Source: CAXBNB01 sp040222275
Lineage (GTDB): Bacteria; Bacteroidota; Bacteroidia; Cytophagales; Cyclobacteriaceae
Reading direction: 5' to 3'
DNA length: 64,000 bases
Assembly (NCBI GenBank): GCA_040222275.1
Contig: JAVKDJ010000094.1
Location: 248,001 to 312,000, forward strand
Below, piece by piece: positions 23,951 to 33,570 of this stretch. Below the pieces are notes generated by a model. The model searched no databases. It saw only the letters and a program-made list of their open reading frames with translations, and was not told where the DNA came from. The translations under genes and the position numbers were made by a program. The first letter of the stretch is position 1; every line of letters starts with the position of its first letter.

Positions 23951-26566
23951 TTAGTTGTAAATTTTGTCGTTCTTGTTTCCACCAGAAACCAGGAAGGCTA
24001 TCAGGTCGCTCAATTCCTGTTCGTTGAGCCTGTTGATCAACGCAGGAGGCATTACCGAATGCATGGATTCTTCCTGTTTCACAATTTTATCTTTTCTGAT
24101 CTTGGTTGTTAAATCAGGGGAAAACGCATTGGTGCTAATTTCAAGGTCCCGGTCGCTTTCATCGACCAACCTGCCTGTCACCTGGCTGTCGTCATCCATG
24201 TAATAGATGGTATTGCGGTAGCGGTCTGAGACAGTGGCAGATGGGTCGATAATTGCTTCGCCCAAATCGGCCAGTGAAAACCTTGTACCCACTTTGGTCA
24301 ATTCCGGGCCTGCATTGCCTCCCTGCCCGTTGACACTATGGCACGAGCCACACAGTGAAGCTTTGAACATATTTTCACCATTTTCGAAATTGACTTTAAC
24401 CTGATTTTTCTCATAAGCCTTTACAAATGACTCTACCGTCCAGTTTTTGCCAGGGCCTTCGGGCTGTTTAACATTCGCCATATACGCTCCCTGGTTTTCC
24501 ATTGCCTCTCCTGCGAGGGCCTCAAAGTATTGCCGATCCATATCGGGCAAATTGGCCAGGGCTATCGATTGAATGGCCCGGATAAATTGTGAATACATCT
24601 TCCCGCCAGATTTCTTTAGGGCCCTGTTGTACCACCGGAAGTACCGCTCCCGGTTTTCCTTTGTCCATCCCTCATCAATGATGCTCAGACTCTTGGCATA
24701 ACTGATATTTTGCTGGTTGGGCATGTTCCTAAGCATATTTTCCACGTCCTTACCATACTGGTCGCTTCTTTGGGATATGTCGCCTGACAGGTAAATGGAT
24801 TTCAGGTCTTCGGTAACAGTGTCCGTTTCCATTTTTTGGATGGTTGGGGCAATGATTTCCGCAACCTGAAGGTAACTCAACACCTTGCACAATTCGCGAT
24901 TGATCAAATCGGAACTGGCCAGATATGATGGTCTGAAAGCAGCAATGATCTTATCCTCCAACTCCCGGGGCAGTTCACCCTGCATCCGTGTCATCAGAAG
25001 GCTAATCGCCCGTATGTAGTCCACCTTTCTGGGCTCTTCCAATCCATTCCAGTCGATATCAAGTAAGGTTTTCAGGGCATTGAGGCGATCAGTATCTTCG
25101 CCATGTCGTGCAATAGAGAGCGACAGGCTGATGGCCTTGAGGGGGGATGGTTTCTTGTTGACTTCCTCTTTCCAAAGGTCAAAACCCTGATGTTCCATGG
25201 CTACCCTGGCCGCATATCTTATAAACCTATCCTCATTGTCGAGGTGGTTGGCAATGAAGGATATCTTGTCCGGAGCACTTTTTCTGTGCAGGGATTCCAA
25301 TTCCTTTCTAAGTGCCCTTTCTTTAGCCCCTGCGGTATTTTCTACCTTTGTCACAATTTCGTTTGGCCGCTTGCCGGTGTAGGTCAGCTTGTACAATGAG
25401 GATTCCAGTCTGCGCCCCCCGGTGAGAAAATACATGGCACCATCGTCACCAGCTATTCCGTTGGTGAGGGGCAAGGGTACGCCAGATAAAAATTCGGTCA
25501 TTTCTACAGAATAGCTACTCCCGTTTGGTGTAAGGCTGGCGTAGTACATGGTGCCATAGCTCCAATCGAAGAGGTAAAGGCCATCCTGGTAGTATTTGGG
25601 AAATTTGAGGCCGTCTGCTTCCATCAGACCAGTAGGCGAACCTTGTCCAAGGTTGGCTATGCCCGGCAAATTATCTGGATATTCGGGGGCAAATTTGCCT
25701 GTACCGGTCCGCCAGCCAAAATCACCTCCACTGGTGAAGTGACATAGCCTGATTGGCCTGTACCAAGGCATGCCCATGTCATATTCCATATCAGAATCGA
25801 ACCCAAACAATTCACCATCAGGATTGAAAGCTATGTCGTACGTATTTCTTAACCCAACATCTATGATAGTCCAGTCCTTGCCTTCAAAATCCGTTTTCAC
25901 AACCCACCCGCCTGGAGCTTTGCGGCTATTGGCATGGCCACTGGGATCCTTTATCACTGGCAACAGGTTGTCCTCGTCCCAAACTTTTGGAACGGTACTG
26001 CCCAGGTCCTCTGGAATATCTGTATGGTTTCCCAGTACTATATACAAGGATTTTTTGTCGGGGGATAAAATGACATTGTGTGGTCCATGCTCTCCATGGC
26101 CATCAAACGAACGCAAGAGCTTGACTTGATCAAATTCCCCATCTCCATTGGAATCGGTGATTTTGTAAAACCCACTATGGATCTTCATATCCCGATCTTC
26201 CCGGGCATTGACTACAGCATATAGGATGCCTTCATGCCAGAGCAGCCCTTGTGCCAGGCCAATTGTCAAATCGAGCTTCTCTACTTCAATGCTTTCTTGT
26301 TGATTGGTGCTGGAAGGTAGGGTTACCCTATAGATATTGCCATATTGGTCAGATGCGTACAACCTTCCTTTGTCATCTTTGGTGATACTCACCCAAGATC
26401 CCTGGTCGTGTTCACCGGGCTTGTACAGTTCTTCAATTTCAAAACCAGCGGGAATGGTGATGTTGCCCACAGTTATCTTTTCGGTGATGGGCCCGGACTC
26501 CTCTTTTCCACAGGAAAATAACAAAATGGACAATAAGAAAGCCGGAAGTAGTAAACAGTTTTTCAT
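23951..26566 (-). CDS. PVC-type heme-binding CxxCH dehydrogenase lipoprotein
   Basis: An 871-residue envelope lipoprotein. The start is the ATG at 26564-26566, whose product opens with MKNCLLLPAFLLSILLFSC. The 55 in-frame residues upstream are not signal-like. Residues about 40-400 form a sorbosone dehydrogenase-like beta-propeller (IPAGFEIEELYKPGEHDQGS, GEHGPHNVILSPDKKSLYIV, FNPDGELFGFDSDMEYDMG). Residues about 430-680 are helical HEAT-like repeats. The C-terminus is a c-type cytochrome with CGSCH near residue 739 and a distal Met in SMHSVMPP. It lies 298 bp from the upstream gene and 70 bp from the DUF1080 gene. Oxidation of a sugar or glycoside in the periplasm is inferred. Confidence 0.9.
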   Translation of the reverse strand: MKNCLLLPAFLLSILLFSCGKEESGPITEKITVGNITIPAGFEIEELYKPGEHDQGSWVSITKDDKGRLYASDQYGNIYRVTLPSSTNQQESIEVEKLDLTIGLAQGLLWHEGILYAVVNAREDRDMKIHSGFYKITDSNGDGEFDQVKLLRSFDGHGEHGPHNVILSPDKKSLYIVLGNHTDIPEDLGSTVPKVWDEDNLLPVIKDPSGHANSRKAPGGWVVKTDFEGKDWTIIDVGLRNTYDIAFNPDGELFGFDSDMEYDMGMPWYRPIRLCHFTSGGDFGWRTGTGKFAPEYPDNLPGIANLGQGSPTGLMEADGLKFPKYYQDGLYLFDWSYGTMYYASLTPNGSSYSVEMTEFLSGVPLPLTNGIAGDDGAMYFLTGGRRLESSLYKLTYTGKRPNEIVTKVENTAGAKERALRKELESLHRKSAPDKISFIANHLDNEDRFIRYAARVAMEHQGFDLWKEEVNKKPSPLKAISLSLSIARHGEDTDRLNALKTLLDIDWNGLEEPRKVDYIRAISLLMTRMQGELPRELEDKIIAAFRPSYLASSDLINRELCKVLSYLQVAEIIAPTIQKMETDTVTEDLKSIYLSGDISQRSDQYGKDVENMLRNMPNQQNISYAKSLSIIDEGWTKENRERYFRWYNRALKKSGGKMYSQFIRAIQSIALANLPDMDRQYFEALAGEAMENQGAYMANVKQPEGPGKNWTVESFVKAYEKNQVKVNFENGENMFKASLCGSCHSVNGQGGNAGPELTKVGTRFSLADLGEAIIDPSATVSDRYRNTIYYMDDDSQVTGRLVDESDRDLEISTNAFSPDLTTKIRKDKIVKQEESMHSVMPPALINRLNEQELSDLIAFLVSGGNKNDKIYN

Positions 26567-26864
26567 GCTATGAATAGTTTGTGTAGTTGATACGATCTTA
26601 TGGGTTAATTTTTCTAAAAAAAAAGCAGGTTGATTTCTGCCACTTCTACAAGATATCGGGACACGTCCACACTTATCAGTCGTCACAAATCTATTGCTCA
26701 TTGTAGCAGTCGGGTTCAACTTTTTTGACAATTCCCGATACTCATTTGACCTAAATGGCCCTAAAAGCCAAAATCAATAAAATATTTTACGCATTGATTG
26801 CCACCAACTGAGGCTATAATTTTTTTCACAAAAACCATCCTGCACCATCCTGCTACACCCTCAG

Positions 26865-28589
26865 TCAGCCCAACTCCAATCTATGTCTGAACGGTGTGTT
26901 TCCCGTAATATAAACGCTCAACCCATCCTGTTTTGGTAGCAGGCCCCTCATCTGAGCCCACTTGTGTGTATTCATCCCATTGCCAAATCGAATGATGTCT
27001 TCACCTACTTCAAATTGCCCTGTGCCCTGCTCAAGAAAATATACATCCGGGTTTGCTTCATCCTGCACCACGCCTTTGAGGACACCATTTGCCCGAAAGC
27101 TCATCTCCCAGGTCACCGGCACATGGTCCGTGCCGGTAATTTCCGCATCAATAATTACCTTGCCCGATGCTTCCCTGATGGTTACCGTCATATAGATGGT
27201 TTGGGCTTCACTCAGTTCCCTTTCATCTCTTGGAAATATTGCCCAATCATTTTCCCCTTTACGCTTATCTTCGGGCACTGGCTGGTAGTATCCTTTTGTG
27301 AGCGACCGTTTCATTATAATGGTATTGCCACTGACTTCTGTTTGTTCAGCTACAAACTGCCCTTTTCCAAAAAAAGCGGCCCCCAGCCTCATCGACTGCA
27401 TCACGGCATTTCCTTTTCGGTAGGAAAGAAAAGTAGGGTTTTGCTCTATCACAGAGATATCTGTATTTCCACGCCTGATCCGAAAAACACCTGAATGTAC
27501 AAACCTTTTAAAATAGTTGTCTGGTATATTTCCCGTGGCGGGCATTTTCTGTCCAAAATGGGGATCTTCCAACAGCAGCAAAATAGTATCGCTGATCCTC
27601 TCAGGCATCTGCTCTTCCATCAGTTTACATACCGCTGCAAATTCCGGGTTTTGGTCTTTTATGGCGAAGTACCTGTAGCTATAATAGTACCGATTGACAT
27701 AACCTATGTGGGCACTATCCTGGCGATGGGACGCATCGGTCAACACTTCGCCACCTGGCTGTATGTAATACAAACTCATGGCCAGGTTGGCCCTTACTAC
27801 ATCCATCAAATCTGTCCGGTCCAGCAGCCTGCCGATGGTAAGGAACATGTCGTTGCAGGTGGGGCTGTAAATACTTACGCTACGCTCGGTATATTGGCCA
27901 TCCGGATCCACGTCGATTCCCTCTGCCAGCCATTCCTCCATCCTTTTGAGGTATTTTTCGTTTCCAAAAAAATCATACAAACGCGCAAGGGCCGAACTCA
28001 CCACCCAACGGTGGTTGGCTGTATGGATACCTCCTACAAGCAGACATTTGCCGCTGTTGAAAAGAAAGGATTTGAGCTGGGACAAAAAATCTTCCAAACC
28101 AGGTGGATTCAACCTTTGCAGGCAGACATAGGCGGGACTCAGGTAATTGACCAGAAATGCTGTATCGGGAGTAGAATGAAAATTGGTGCTATGAAGGTCA
28201 ATGGTACCATCTTCATGTTGCACATTCAGCATACAGGCCATAGCCTTGGTCAGCGGCCCTTCCAACTCGGATGCCTTATAGTATTTGGAAAATTCTGATG
28301 CGTAAGACGCAACGGTTCGCACTATAAACCAACAGGTGCTGTGAACATTGGGCAAATCATAGATATTGACCACACCTCCATCCCAGCGATCGCCTGGCTT
28401 ATTTATCTGGTCTTCTAAAAGACCTGTTACCCTTTCATCATTGAAAACGGAAAGTTTTTTAAGGATTTCATCCGATCCATTGACTTTGTTTCTGGAAACT
28501 TCTGCCCAAGATAAATTTGGGAGCATCGAAACTCCAGCAGCAGCCGCTCCTGTTTGTTTTAAGAATTTTCTTCTGTTGTTAATGCCCAC
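26865..28589 (-). CDS. Tat-exported (alpha/alpha) toroid-like protein, possible polysaccharide lyase or hydrolase
   Basis: A 574-residue protein with a twin-arginine signal (NRRKFLKQTGAAAAGVSMLP, mature from about residue 29). The N-terminal 350 residues look all-helical with conserved polar turns (GGIHTANHRWVVSSALARLY, TERSVSIYSPTCNDMFLTIG, LTDASHRQDSAHIGYVNRYY). The C-terminal 200 residues are beta-rich. This architecture is that of heparinase II/III-like and other chondroitin-type lyases or unsaturated-sugar hydrolases, but I do not recognise a named family motif. It lies 69 bp downstream of the Gfo/Idh/MocA gene in the same run, so a role in glycan breakdown is likely and the exact reaction is open. 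Confidence 0.6.
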   Translation of the reverse strand: MGINNRRKFLKQTGAAAAGVSMLPNLSWAEVSRNKVNGSDEILKKLSVFNDERVTGLLEDQINKPGDRWDGGVVNIYDLPNVHSTCWFIVRTVASYASEFSKYYKASELEGPLTKAMACMLNVQHEDGTIDLHSTNFHSTPDTAFLVNYLSPAYVCLQRLNPPGLEDFLSQLKSFLFNSGKCLLVGGIHTANHRWVVSSALARLYDFFGNEKYLKRMEEWLAEGIDVDPDGQYTERSVSIYSPTCNDMFLTIGRLLDRTDLMDVVRANLAMSLYYIQPGGEVLTDASHRQDSAHIGYVNRYYYSYRYFAIKDQNPEFAAVCKLMEEQMPERISDTILLLLEDPHFGQKMPATGNIPDNYFKRFVHSGVFRIRRGNTDISVIEQNPTFLSYRKGNAVMQSMRLGAAFFGKGQFVAEQTEVSGNTIIMKRSLTKGYYQPVPEDKRKGENDWAIFPRDERELSEAQTIYMTVTIREASGKVIIDAEITGTDHVPVTWEMSFRANGVLKGVVQDEANPDVYFLEQGTGQFEVGEDIIRFGNGMNTHKWAQMRGLLPKQDGLSVYITGNTPFRHRLELG

Positions 28590-28658
28590 AAATGTCTGGT
28601 TTAAGTTTTTAAAGTAATGTCTTTCTACCGGGAATTGAAGTTTTGGATAAAGAAACCT

Positions 28659-30014
28659 TTACCAAAGATTTTCACCATAGGCCCATCCTTTCCTGGCAGG
28701 TTCTTTAATATATGCGTCCAGGTCGGGACGGTCCTTTACTTTCATGTTTTCGGCATCATATTCCAGTTTGGTATTGAAACGTTGTGCCATTACGCCAATA
28801 AGCCCCATTTCAGTCAGGTCGGCCCCATAATCGAAGTTTGAACCCGGCAAAGTATTGTTTTTAATGGCGTCCACCCATTCTTGTACAGGCTGTTCTTCCC
28901 CAACACGTGGAATGGTTTGCTCCGGTGGGTTTTTTATAAATTCTTCCCATTCTTCATCAGGCATCAAAAGCCTGGGCTTATTGGGCCTTACTCCCGTCAT
29001 CAAAGTATTTTTGCTACCTACCATAATCATACCTCCTTTATCCCACTCGTCTATTCCCCATTCGGGGCGGATTTCCGGCAGTGAACCGCCCTGATGCCAT
29101 TTCACAGTAACGGGAGGTTTTTTATCGCGTTTGCCAAACTTATAGGTAACGACTGAAGCGTCTGGCATGAAGCTAAAATCGTCAGTATTGCCATTTGGTG
29201 CTTCAGCTTCAACGGTATGCGGCATTCCCAGGTCCAATGCCCAAAATGGGCCGTCCATGGTATGGCAAATCCAGTCACCTAATTGTCCATTCCCAAAGTC
29301 ATAAAACCCTCTCCAGGATTTTGGGGCATAGGCACTATTAAATGGCCTTTCGGCAGCTGGGCCCAACCACAAATCCCAATCGAGGTAGTCGGGAACTGGG
29401 TCAGCCGGAGGGGGAAAGCTGGCTGGTTTCGTGAAATATCCTCCTGGTTTAAAACCTACGGTTCCATGCCATGCATGGACTTCCTTTACTTTGCCAAGCA
29501 CTCCGGAATCATACCATTCTTTTATGAGCCTGATGCCATTGGTAGTATGCCCCTGGTTGCCCATTTGGGAAACAATCTTGTAGTACTTGGCGGCTTTTTT
29601 TAATGTGCGCAGTTCCCAGATGTTATGGGCCAGGGGTTTCTCCACATACACATGCTTGCCCAACTGCATGGCAGCCATGGTAGCCGCAAAATGGGTATGG
29701 TCAGGGGTGGATATTATAACAGCATCAATCTCATTCGCCATTTCATCAAACATCACCCTGAAGTCCTTGTATTTTTTTGCCCCCGGCACCATCTCATAGC
29801 CTTTTGCTGCCCGATTGTCATCCACATCGCACATGGCCACTATATTCTCTTGTGGTACTTTGCTCCAATTGGCCTGCCCCCTGCCACCCACGCCAATCAC
29901 GGCAATGTTCAATCTATTGTTAGGGGAATAGCTATACAAATTGGGGATAAACATCATTCCTGCAGAAAGTGCAGAAGTGGTTTTCAAAAAGGATCTTCTG
30001 GATAAATTTTTCAT
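28659..30014 (-). CDS. Gfo/Idh/MocA-family oxidoreductase with Tat signal
   Basis: A 451-residue exported NAD(P)-dependent oxidoreductase. A Tat signal (LSRRSFLKTTSALSAG) is followed by the Rossmann motif LNIAVIGVGGRGQAN at about residue 35, ISTPDHTHFAATMAAMQLGK and the catalytic EKPLAHN near 125. The C-terminal domain has the extended insertion typical of the Tat-targeted Bacteroidota group (GFYDFGNGQLGDWICHTMDG). Such proteins arrive folded in the periplasm with a tightly bound cofactor. Some close relatives oxidise glycosides at C3 or open glycosidic bonds by an oxidation-elimination route. It lies between the GH92 gene (83 bp) and the toroid-like gene (69 bp). Confidence 0.93.
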   Translation of the reverse strand: MKNLSRRSFLKTTSALSAGMMFIPNLYSYSPNNRLNIAVIGVGGRGQANWSKVPQENIVAMCDVDDNRAAKGYEMVPGAKKYKDFRVMFDEMANEIDAVIISTPDHTHFAATMAAMQLGKHVYVEKPLAHNIWELRTLKKAAKYYKIVSQMGNQGHTTNGIRLIKEWYDSGVLGKVKEVHAWHGTVGFKPGGYFTKPASFPPPADPVPDYLDWDLWLGPAAERPFNSAYAPKSWRGFYDFGNGQLGDWICHTMDGPFWALDLGMPHTVEAEAPNGNTDDFSFMPDASVVTYKFGKRDKKPPVTVKWHQGGSLPEIRPEWGIDEWDKGGMIMVGSKNTLMTGVRPNKPRLLMPDEEWEEFIKNPPEQTIPRVGEEQPVQEWVDAIKNNTLPGSNFDYGADLTEMGLIGVMAQRFNTKLEYDAENMKVKDRPDLDAYIKEPARKGWAYGENLW

Positions 30015-30097
30015 GTTCTTTGAAAGTAAGTTCTTTATACTGCTTGTTGGTTTGAGTTGATAAAATGGGCAACTCGAACCCTAATATAATACCAAGG

Positions 30098-32383
30098 TCA
30101 TTCCTTTTGGGACAATTCCAAATTTCCTCCTTTGACCAACTCAGAATGTGGGATTTGCATAGATGTTACCGATTGGCCGTTGAAGCTCGCATTGAATTTG
30201 TTTTCGGTAGCCGGCACTTTATTGGAAATAACGATTTCATTCCCACTAAAATAGTCGCTATTCAACTTTATCCTTACCTGATCAAAATCCGGTACTGTAA
30301 TGTCATAGATAGGGTCGTCCTCTGCCCCGGTCATTTGGAACAATCCAATTTTCATTAAAACAGACAAGCTGCCCATCAGGCCCTGGTCTTCGTCCCCGTT
30401 GAAGCCCACCTCCGGCGTGAGTCCCGTATAAACACTGTCGATCACTTGCCGTACCCAATAGCGGGTCAAATCCGGCCGACCCAATCGGTTGAACACGAAA
30501 GCCGTCTGGATAGAGGGCTGGTTCCCATAGTTGATCGGTATGCGGCGGTTCTTTTCATCGGTCTCTTTGTCATGGGATTTCCCTGAAGTAAACCCTTGCT
30601 TTTGGGCAGTTTCGAACGAACCATTGAGTTTGTCCACAGCAGCACCTTTTCCTCCCATGAGTTCTGCCAATCCATCCAGGTCATGTGGAACGAACCAGGT
30701 CATTTGTGCCCCGCTTGACTCCACAAATCCATTGCGGTACTCATAGGGGTCGTAGGGTGTTTTCCACTCTCCGTTCACGTCTTTTGGCCTTATCCATCCG
30801 ATGGAGCTGTCAAATACGTTTTGATAATTTTTTGACCTTGCGAGAAAATACTCATAGTCTTCTTGTTTGCCTAAATGTTTGGCGAGCTGGGCCAGTGTCC
30901 AATCCTGATAAGCATATTCCATGGTCATACCGCCACCATCCTGATGGAAACCAAAATTGCCTCCCTCGGGAAGTGGATAAGGCACATACCCTTTTTCTAT
31001 ATAATAGTTGAGCCCTCCTCCTATTTCCGTATCATGCTCATATCCCGCTTTTGACATGATACCCGCCGCACTATGCCCTTTCTTCAAACCTTCATAAGCT
31101 TCATTGATATCAAAACCTTTGATCCCCTTGAGCCAGGCCCCAACCAGAAACGGTGTGGCCGAAGCTCCTGTCATTACATAAGTATAGTTGCCTCCTGAAG
31201 GCCCTCGTGGCACCCTTCCCCCATCTTTGTAATACTGCAACAGCGAATTGCAAAACTCCTCGGCTATCTCTGGATAAACCAGTTGCCATAGGGTGTTTAT
31301 AGTCCATTGCGCACCCCAAAAAGAATCAGAGTTGTAGTGGTTGAATTTGGGTTGGCCATTTCCATCCAGCGGGATTTGCCCCACCCTGAATGTATCTCCG
31401 GTATTGTCCGGGTAGGCACCATTAGCATCGCTAATTGTTCTCCTTCCTTGCAGTCCGTGCCACAGATCGGTATAAAACCTTCTCTGCTCCTGATCGGTTC
31501 CCCCTTCTATTTCTACCCTGCTCAAAAGTCCGTTCCACTCCTTTCTGGATTCATCCACTACCTGGTTAAAATTCCAATGCTGCAATTCCGCTTCTAAGTT
31601 CTGCCTTGCATTTTCAATAGATGTGTAGGAAATGGCCAGCTTCATTTGTACATCGTCCACAGATTCATCCAGCTTGACCAAAAACCGGCCACCCTCGCCA
31701 GATACTTCACTCACTTTCTGATCAAACTTCACATAGAAGAATACATCGGTTGGCCTGGGCCTTCGTCGGGTAGGCTCGTTCCGCACTTTCCCTTCAAGGG
31801 TATTTTCGTCAATGAGCGTCAATTCACCTTCGGTCAAAAGTGTGGGGCCATGGTTTCCTTTTAGGTTAAAAACTATCGCAGGCTTACCCTTTTCGGGGAA
31901 CTTATAGTGATGAAAGCCTACCCGCTTGGTAGAGGTAAGTTCCACAGAAATTCCTCCCCGGTCGAGCACGAAGCTGTGATAGCCCGGTGATGCTTTTTCA
32001 GTGTCATGACTGAAGTCGGAGTAGAAATCTGCTAATGGATCCACTCCGTCATTTTCAACAACCGGCATTACCGATGGGCCCGATAGCTGCCAGGCATGCA
32101 CATGCGAGATACCCTTGATGTTGGTCACATTATACCTATAGCCACTGCCCCAGGCACCTTCAACCTCGGTATCGGGGTTTAAGTTTACCATACCAAATGG
32201 CCGACATGCTGACGAAAAGAAAAACCATCTTGAATTGGCCGCATCCAGAAATGGGTACACCTTGTCAACTGGTTCTTTCACGCTTACTGTTTGTTCTTTT
32301 TCCTGTACTGGTGCCTGACATCCGCAAATGAAAGCCGCCAGCAAATAGCAGAAAATAATACTTCTCGATACTCTAGGTTTCAT
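30098..32383 (-). CDS. GH92 alpha-mannosidase-type glycoside hydrolase, lipoprotein
   Basis: A 761-residue calcium-dependent exo-alpha-mannosidase family member. The start is the ATG at 32381-32383, which gives a lipoprotein signal with lipobox FICGC. The first in-frame ATG is four codons earlier. GH92 signatures are VYPFLDAANSRWFFFSSACR, FGMVNLNPDTEVEGAWGSGY, ISHVHAWQLSGPSVMP, FNHYNSDSFWGAQWTINTLW, GFHQDGGGMTMEYAYQDW and EVGFNGDEDQGLMGSLSVL. It would release terminal alpha-mannose from N-glycan or fungal-type mannans at the cell surface. It is flanked by isomerase and oxidoreductase genes on the same strand at 83-104 bp spacing. Confidence 0.95.
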   Translation of the reverse strand: MKPRVSRSIIFCYLLAAFICGCQAPVQEKEQTVSVKEPVDKVYPFLDAANSRWFFFSSACRPFGMVNLNPDTEVEGAWGSGYRYNVTNIKGISHVHAWQLSGPSVMPVVENDGVDPLADFYSDFSHDTEKASPGYHSFVLDRGGISVELTSTKRVGFHHYKFPEKGKPAIVFNLKGNHGPTLLTEGELTLIDENTLEGKVRNEPTRRRPRPTDVFFYVKFDQKVSEVSGEGGRFLVKLDESVDDVQMKLAISYTSIENARQNLEAELQHWNFNQVVDESRKEWNGLLSRVEIEGGTDQEQRRFYTDLWHGLQGRRTISDANGAYPDNTGDTFRVGQIPLDGNGQPKFNHYNSDSFWGAQWTINTLWQLVYPEIAEEFCNSLLQYYKDGGRVPRGPSGGNYTYVMTGASATPFLVGAWLKGIKGFDINEAYEGLKKGHSAAGIMSKAGYEHDTEIGGGLNYYIEKGYVPYPLPEGGNFGFHQDGGGMTMEYAYQDWTLAQLAKHLGKQEDYEYFLARSKNYQNVFDSSIGWIRPKDVNGEWKTPYDPYEYRNGFVESSGAQMTWFVPHDLDGLAELMGGKGAAVDKLNGSFETAQKQGFTSGKSHDKETDEKNRRIPINYGNQPSIQTAFVFNRLGRPDLTRYWVRQVIDSVYTGLTPEVGFNGDEDQGLMGSLSVLMKIGLFQMTGAEDDPIYDITVPDFDQVRIKLNSDYFSGNEIVISNKVPATENKFNASFNGQSVTSMQIPHSELVKGGNLELSQKE

Positions 32384-32487
32384 ATATAGGTACAATTTTT
32401 ATAAATGTGGTCGGGTGTTGAACCATACGGCACACACTCGTTCTATCTAATGTTTGTTTAAAATAAAAGCCAGCTCCGGATTTCGGT

Positions 32488-33327
32488 CTATCGCAAAAGG
32501 GAGGCGATGCAGCCTTTTACATAACCTACTGACTCTGACAGGCCAGGCATGGGATCGTCCGCATCTTTTTCAAATTCTATACTGGCCACCCCTTCATACC
32601 CTTTGTCCAGCAGCATGTCTATAAATCTGGGGATGTCTATTACGCCCCGCCCAATTTCAATGGTTTTACCATCTTTGGTGGCACTGTCCACATCTTTGAG
32701 GTGCAGATCGAACAAGCGTTTGAAGTACTCTTTGCCAGCCTCTGTAGGATCAACGCCAATACGCTGGGTATGCCCTATGTCCATACAGATGCCAAACCTC
32801 GGATCAAGGTCTTTTATCTTTTCAAAGATACTCTCCGGGCTGGGGTACAGGTCGTCACCCGGCCCGTGGTTGTGAATGGCTACCTTGATGTTGTACTCTT
32901 TTATCTTATCGTTGGTGTAGTTCAGCAGATCGTGCGCAGGCACTCCCACTATCACCGACATTCCTGCGTTTTTGGCATATTCAAACGCCTGATCAACTTC
33001 TGCCCTGGTCTTCATGTACACCACCCCTGCCCCATACAGGTTTACACCTGCTTTTTTTGCATTTTCTGCACTACTTTTCAGCTCGGCCACCGGAGCATCC
33101 ATAGCCAGGTGCATACTTTTGAAGCATACATAATCCAAGCCAACCCTTTTTGTCATTTCGATGGATTGGGCCTGGGTAAATTTTCGGAGGCTATAGGAAG
33201 CCAGGCCTAGTTTGAGTTTACTTTTTGCTTTCAAAGGTTTTGCAGCTACTTGTCCGATTGGTGCAAGCGCAGCTGCCAAAGACAGGCCAGATATCTTTAC
33301 AAAGTCCCTTCTTGTTTTTTGTTTCAT
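32488..33327 (-). CDS. sugar phosphate isomerase/epimerase-like TIM barrel with Tat signal
   Basis: A 279-residue xylose-isomerase-like TIM barrel, started at the ATG 33325-33327 because a twin-arginine signal (KTRRDFVKISGLSLAA) begins there. Motifs LGLASYSLRKFTQAQ, HNHGPGDDLYPSPES, GICMDIGHTQRIG, LHLKDVDSATKDG and IGRGVIDIPRF hold the metal ligands (Glu, Asp, His) of the family. Exported members act on free or keto sugars rather than sugar phosphates. The family includes 3-keto-glycoside lyases, which fits the neighbouring Gfo/Idh and DUF1080 genes. It heads the run isomerase, GH92, oxidoreductase, toroid-like protein. Confidence 0.9.
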   Translation of the reverse strand: MKQKTRRDFVKISGLSLAAALAPIGQVAAKPLKAKSKLKLGLASYSLRKFTQAQSIEMTKRVGLDYVCFKSMHLAMDAPVAELKSSAENAKKAGVNLYGAGVVYMKTRAEVDQAFEYAKNAGMSVIVGVPAHDLLNYTNDKIKEYNIKVAIHNHGPGDDLYPSPESIFEKIKDLDPRFGICMDIGHTQRIGVDPTEAGKEYFKRLFDLHLKDVDSATKDGKTIEIGRGVIDIPRFIDMLLDKGYEGVASIEFEKDADDPMPGLSESVGYVKGCIASLLR

Positions 33328-33459
33328 CAGTGATTCGTTTTTGTTGGCCTTCAAGTTAATATTTCCACAACATTTTACCATGTGGCACATCAAATAAATG
33401 GACCAAAATGTATCTGCTCAATTATTTGGCAATAAATCCTTGTGTTTTTTGTCTTGTAA

Positions 33460-33490
33460 AAAAAATGGAGGACGGTGTCCTCCATTTTTT
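33460..33490 (-). terminator. intrinsic terminator after the SusCD pair
   Basis: Fourteen-bp perfect arms (33460-33473 and 33477-33490) with a 3-nt loop are flanked by A-runs and T-runs that make it bidirectional. It lies 80 bp downstream of the susD stop codon, between susD and the isomerase gene, and should separate the two minus-strand transcripts. Confidence 0.85.
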
Positions 33491-33570
33491 TAGTCAAAAC
33501 AATTATTACTTAGCAAGAGATAAAATCGTGTTAATTCTGTTTACTAGAAGTAACAACTGCTCTTTGAAAT

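Noticed and set aside
26654..26740. Inverted words TATCGGGA (26654-26661) and TCCCGATA (26733-26740) as an operator or attachment site
   Set aside because: The arms are only 8 bp and 70 bp apart, which is weak evidence. They may be a trace of a common dispersed sequence.
27495..28298. 267-codon plus-strand frame antisense to the toroid-like gene
   Set aside because: It lies entirely inside a well-supported minus-strand gene and lacks domain features, so it is a shadow frame.
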